This document shows, in pieces, positions 41,584 to 41,655 of a stretch of 41,655 nucleotides of DNA. The stretch is from Planctomycetota bacterium (lineage in GTDB: Bacteria; Planctomycetota; UBA1135; UBA2386). The notes below the pieces were generated by a model that was not told the DNA's origin, did not search any database, and saw nothing but the letters and a program-made list of their open reading frames with translations. The translations under genes were made by a program, and so were the position numbers. The stretch lies in NCBI GenBank assembly GCA_016794035.1, contig JAEUHS010000034.1, forward strand, positions 1 to 41,655, read 5' to 3'. Each line of letters opens with the position of its first letter. Position 1 is the stretch's first letter.

Positions 41584-41655
41584 TCAGGCGGCGATGGCGT
41601 CGCGCACGGTGCGGTCGCCGTCGAAGCTCATGGGGTGGATGCTGCGGTCGCCCCA
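41584..41655 (-). CDS. 3' end of a leftward gene, unrecognised
   Basis: An open frame enters from the right edge and reads 23 codons (WGDRSIHPMSFDGD, ending RTVRDAIAA) to a TGA at 41586-41584. Codon usage looks like the other genes of the window. The fragment is too short to assign a family. It is convergent with the DUF3857 operon. Confidence 0.5.
   Translation of the reverse strand, partial: WGDRSIHPMSFDGDRTVRDAIAA

Overview
The window is a high-GC (roughly 70% by eye), gene-dense stretch of bacterial chromosome, most likely from Planctomycetota. This is inferred from three things: a Pkn-type Ser/Thr kinase with C-terminal TPRs, large secreted DUF3857/transglutaminase-like proteins, and secreted proteins with a GCY...FY unit and an SNG(L/I) C-terminus. 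Few genes have a Shine-Dalgarno site. Instead, many starts lie only 6-8 nt behind a TANNNT -10 box, which suggests leaderless mRNAs. I see no tRNA, rRNA, CRISPR array or intact insertion sequence.

Layout. 1-553: start of a leftward UbiA-like gene, divergent from a 5'-truncated methyltransferase remnant. 741-4356: three overlapping signalling genes (REC-histidine kinase, PAS-histidine kinase, REC-HDOD). 4391-4478: a 25-bp inverted-repeat hairpin whose left half recurs at 41516. 4694-12827: three paralogous secreted proteins, interrupted by a leftward pair (PIG-L deacetylase, lipoprotein hydrolase). The last two paralogues share near-identical 3' ends, terminators and a covarying 5' leader hairpin. 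12931-15417: a flavin-dependent halogenase facing an esterase. 15747-19720: a membrane-anchored Clp/Hsp100 ATPase fused to a release-factor-2-like module lacking the GGQ domain, followed by a TRIC/UPF0126 channel. 19737-23204: a DUF2339 membrane protein with a frameshifted small ORF behind it. 23358-27741: a YeaQ-type small membrane protein, an ABC exporter and a topoisomerase III. 27940-30969: the Ser/Thr kinase-TPR protein. 31177-31287: a decayed C-terminal remnant of a secreted protein. 31309-33895: a MoxR-type AAA ATPase/VWA operon. 34074-41500: two coupled secreted DUF3857/transglutaminase-like paralogues, one with an intact Cys-His-Asp triad and one without the cysteine. 41584-41655: the 3' end of a leftward gene.

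Functional reading. The window looks like housekeeping plus lineage-specific envelope and secretion functions, not a mobile island. The most unusual object is the Clp-RF2 fusion at 15747-19061. It joins an unfoldase motor and a membrane anchor to a module shaped like a ribosomal A-site ligand, with both the peptide-release and stop-codon motifs missing. Other points of interest are the recombined secreted-protein pair with its conserved leader hairpin, the dispersed hairpin repeat, and the paired live/dead transglutaminase-like proteins.
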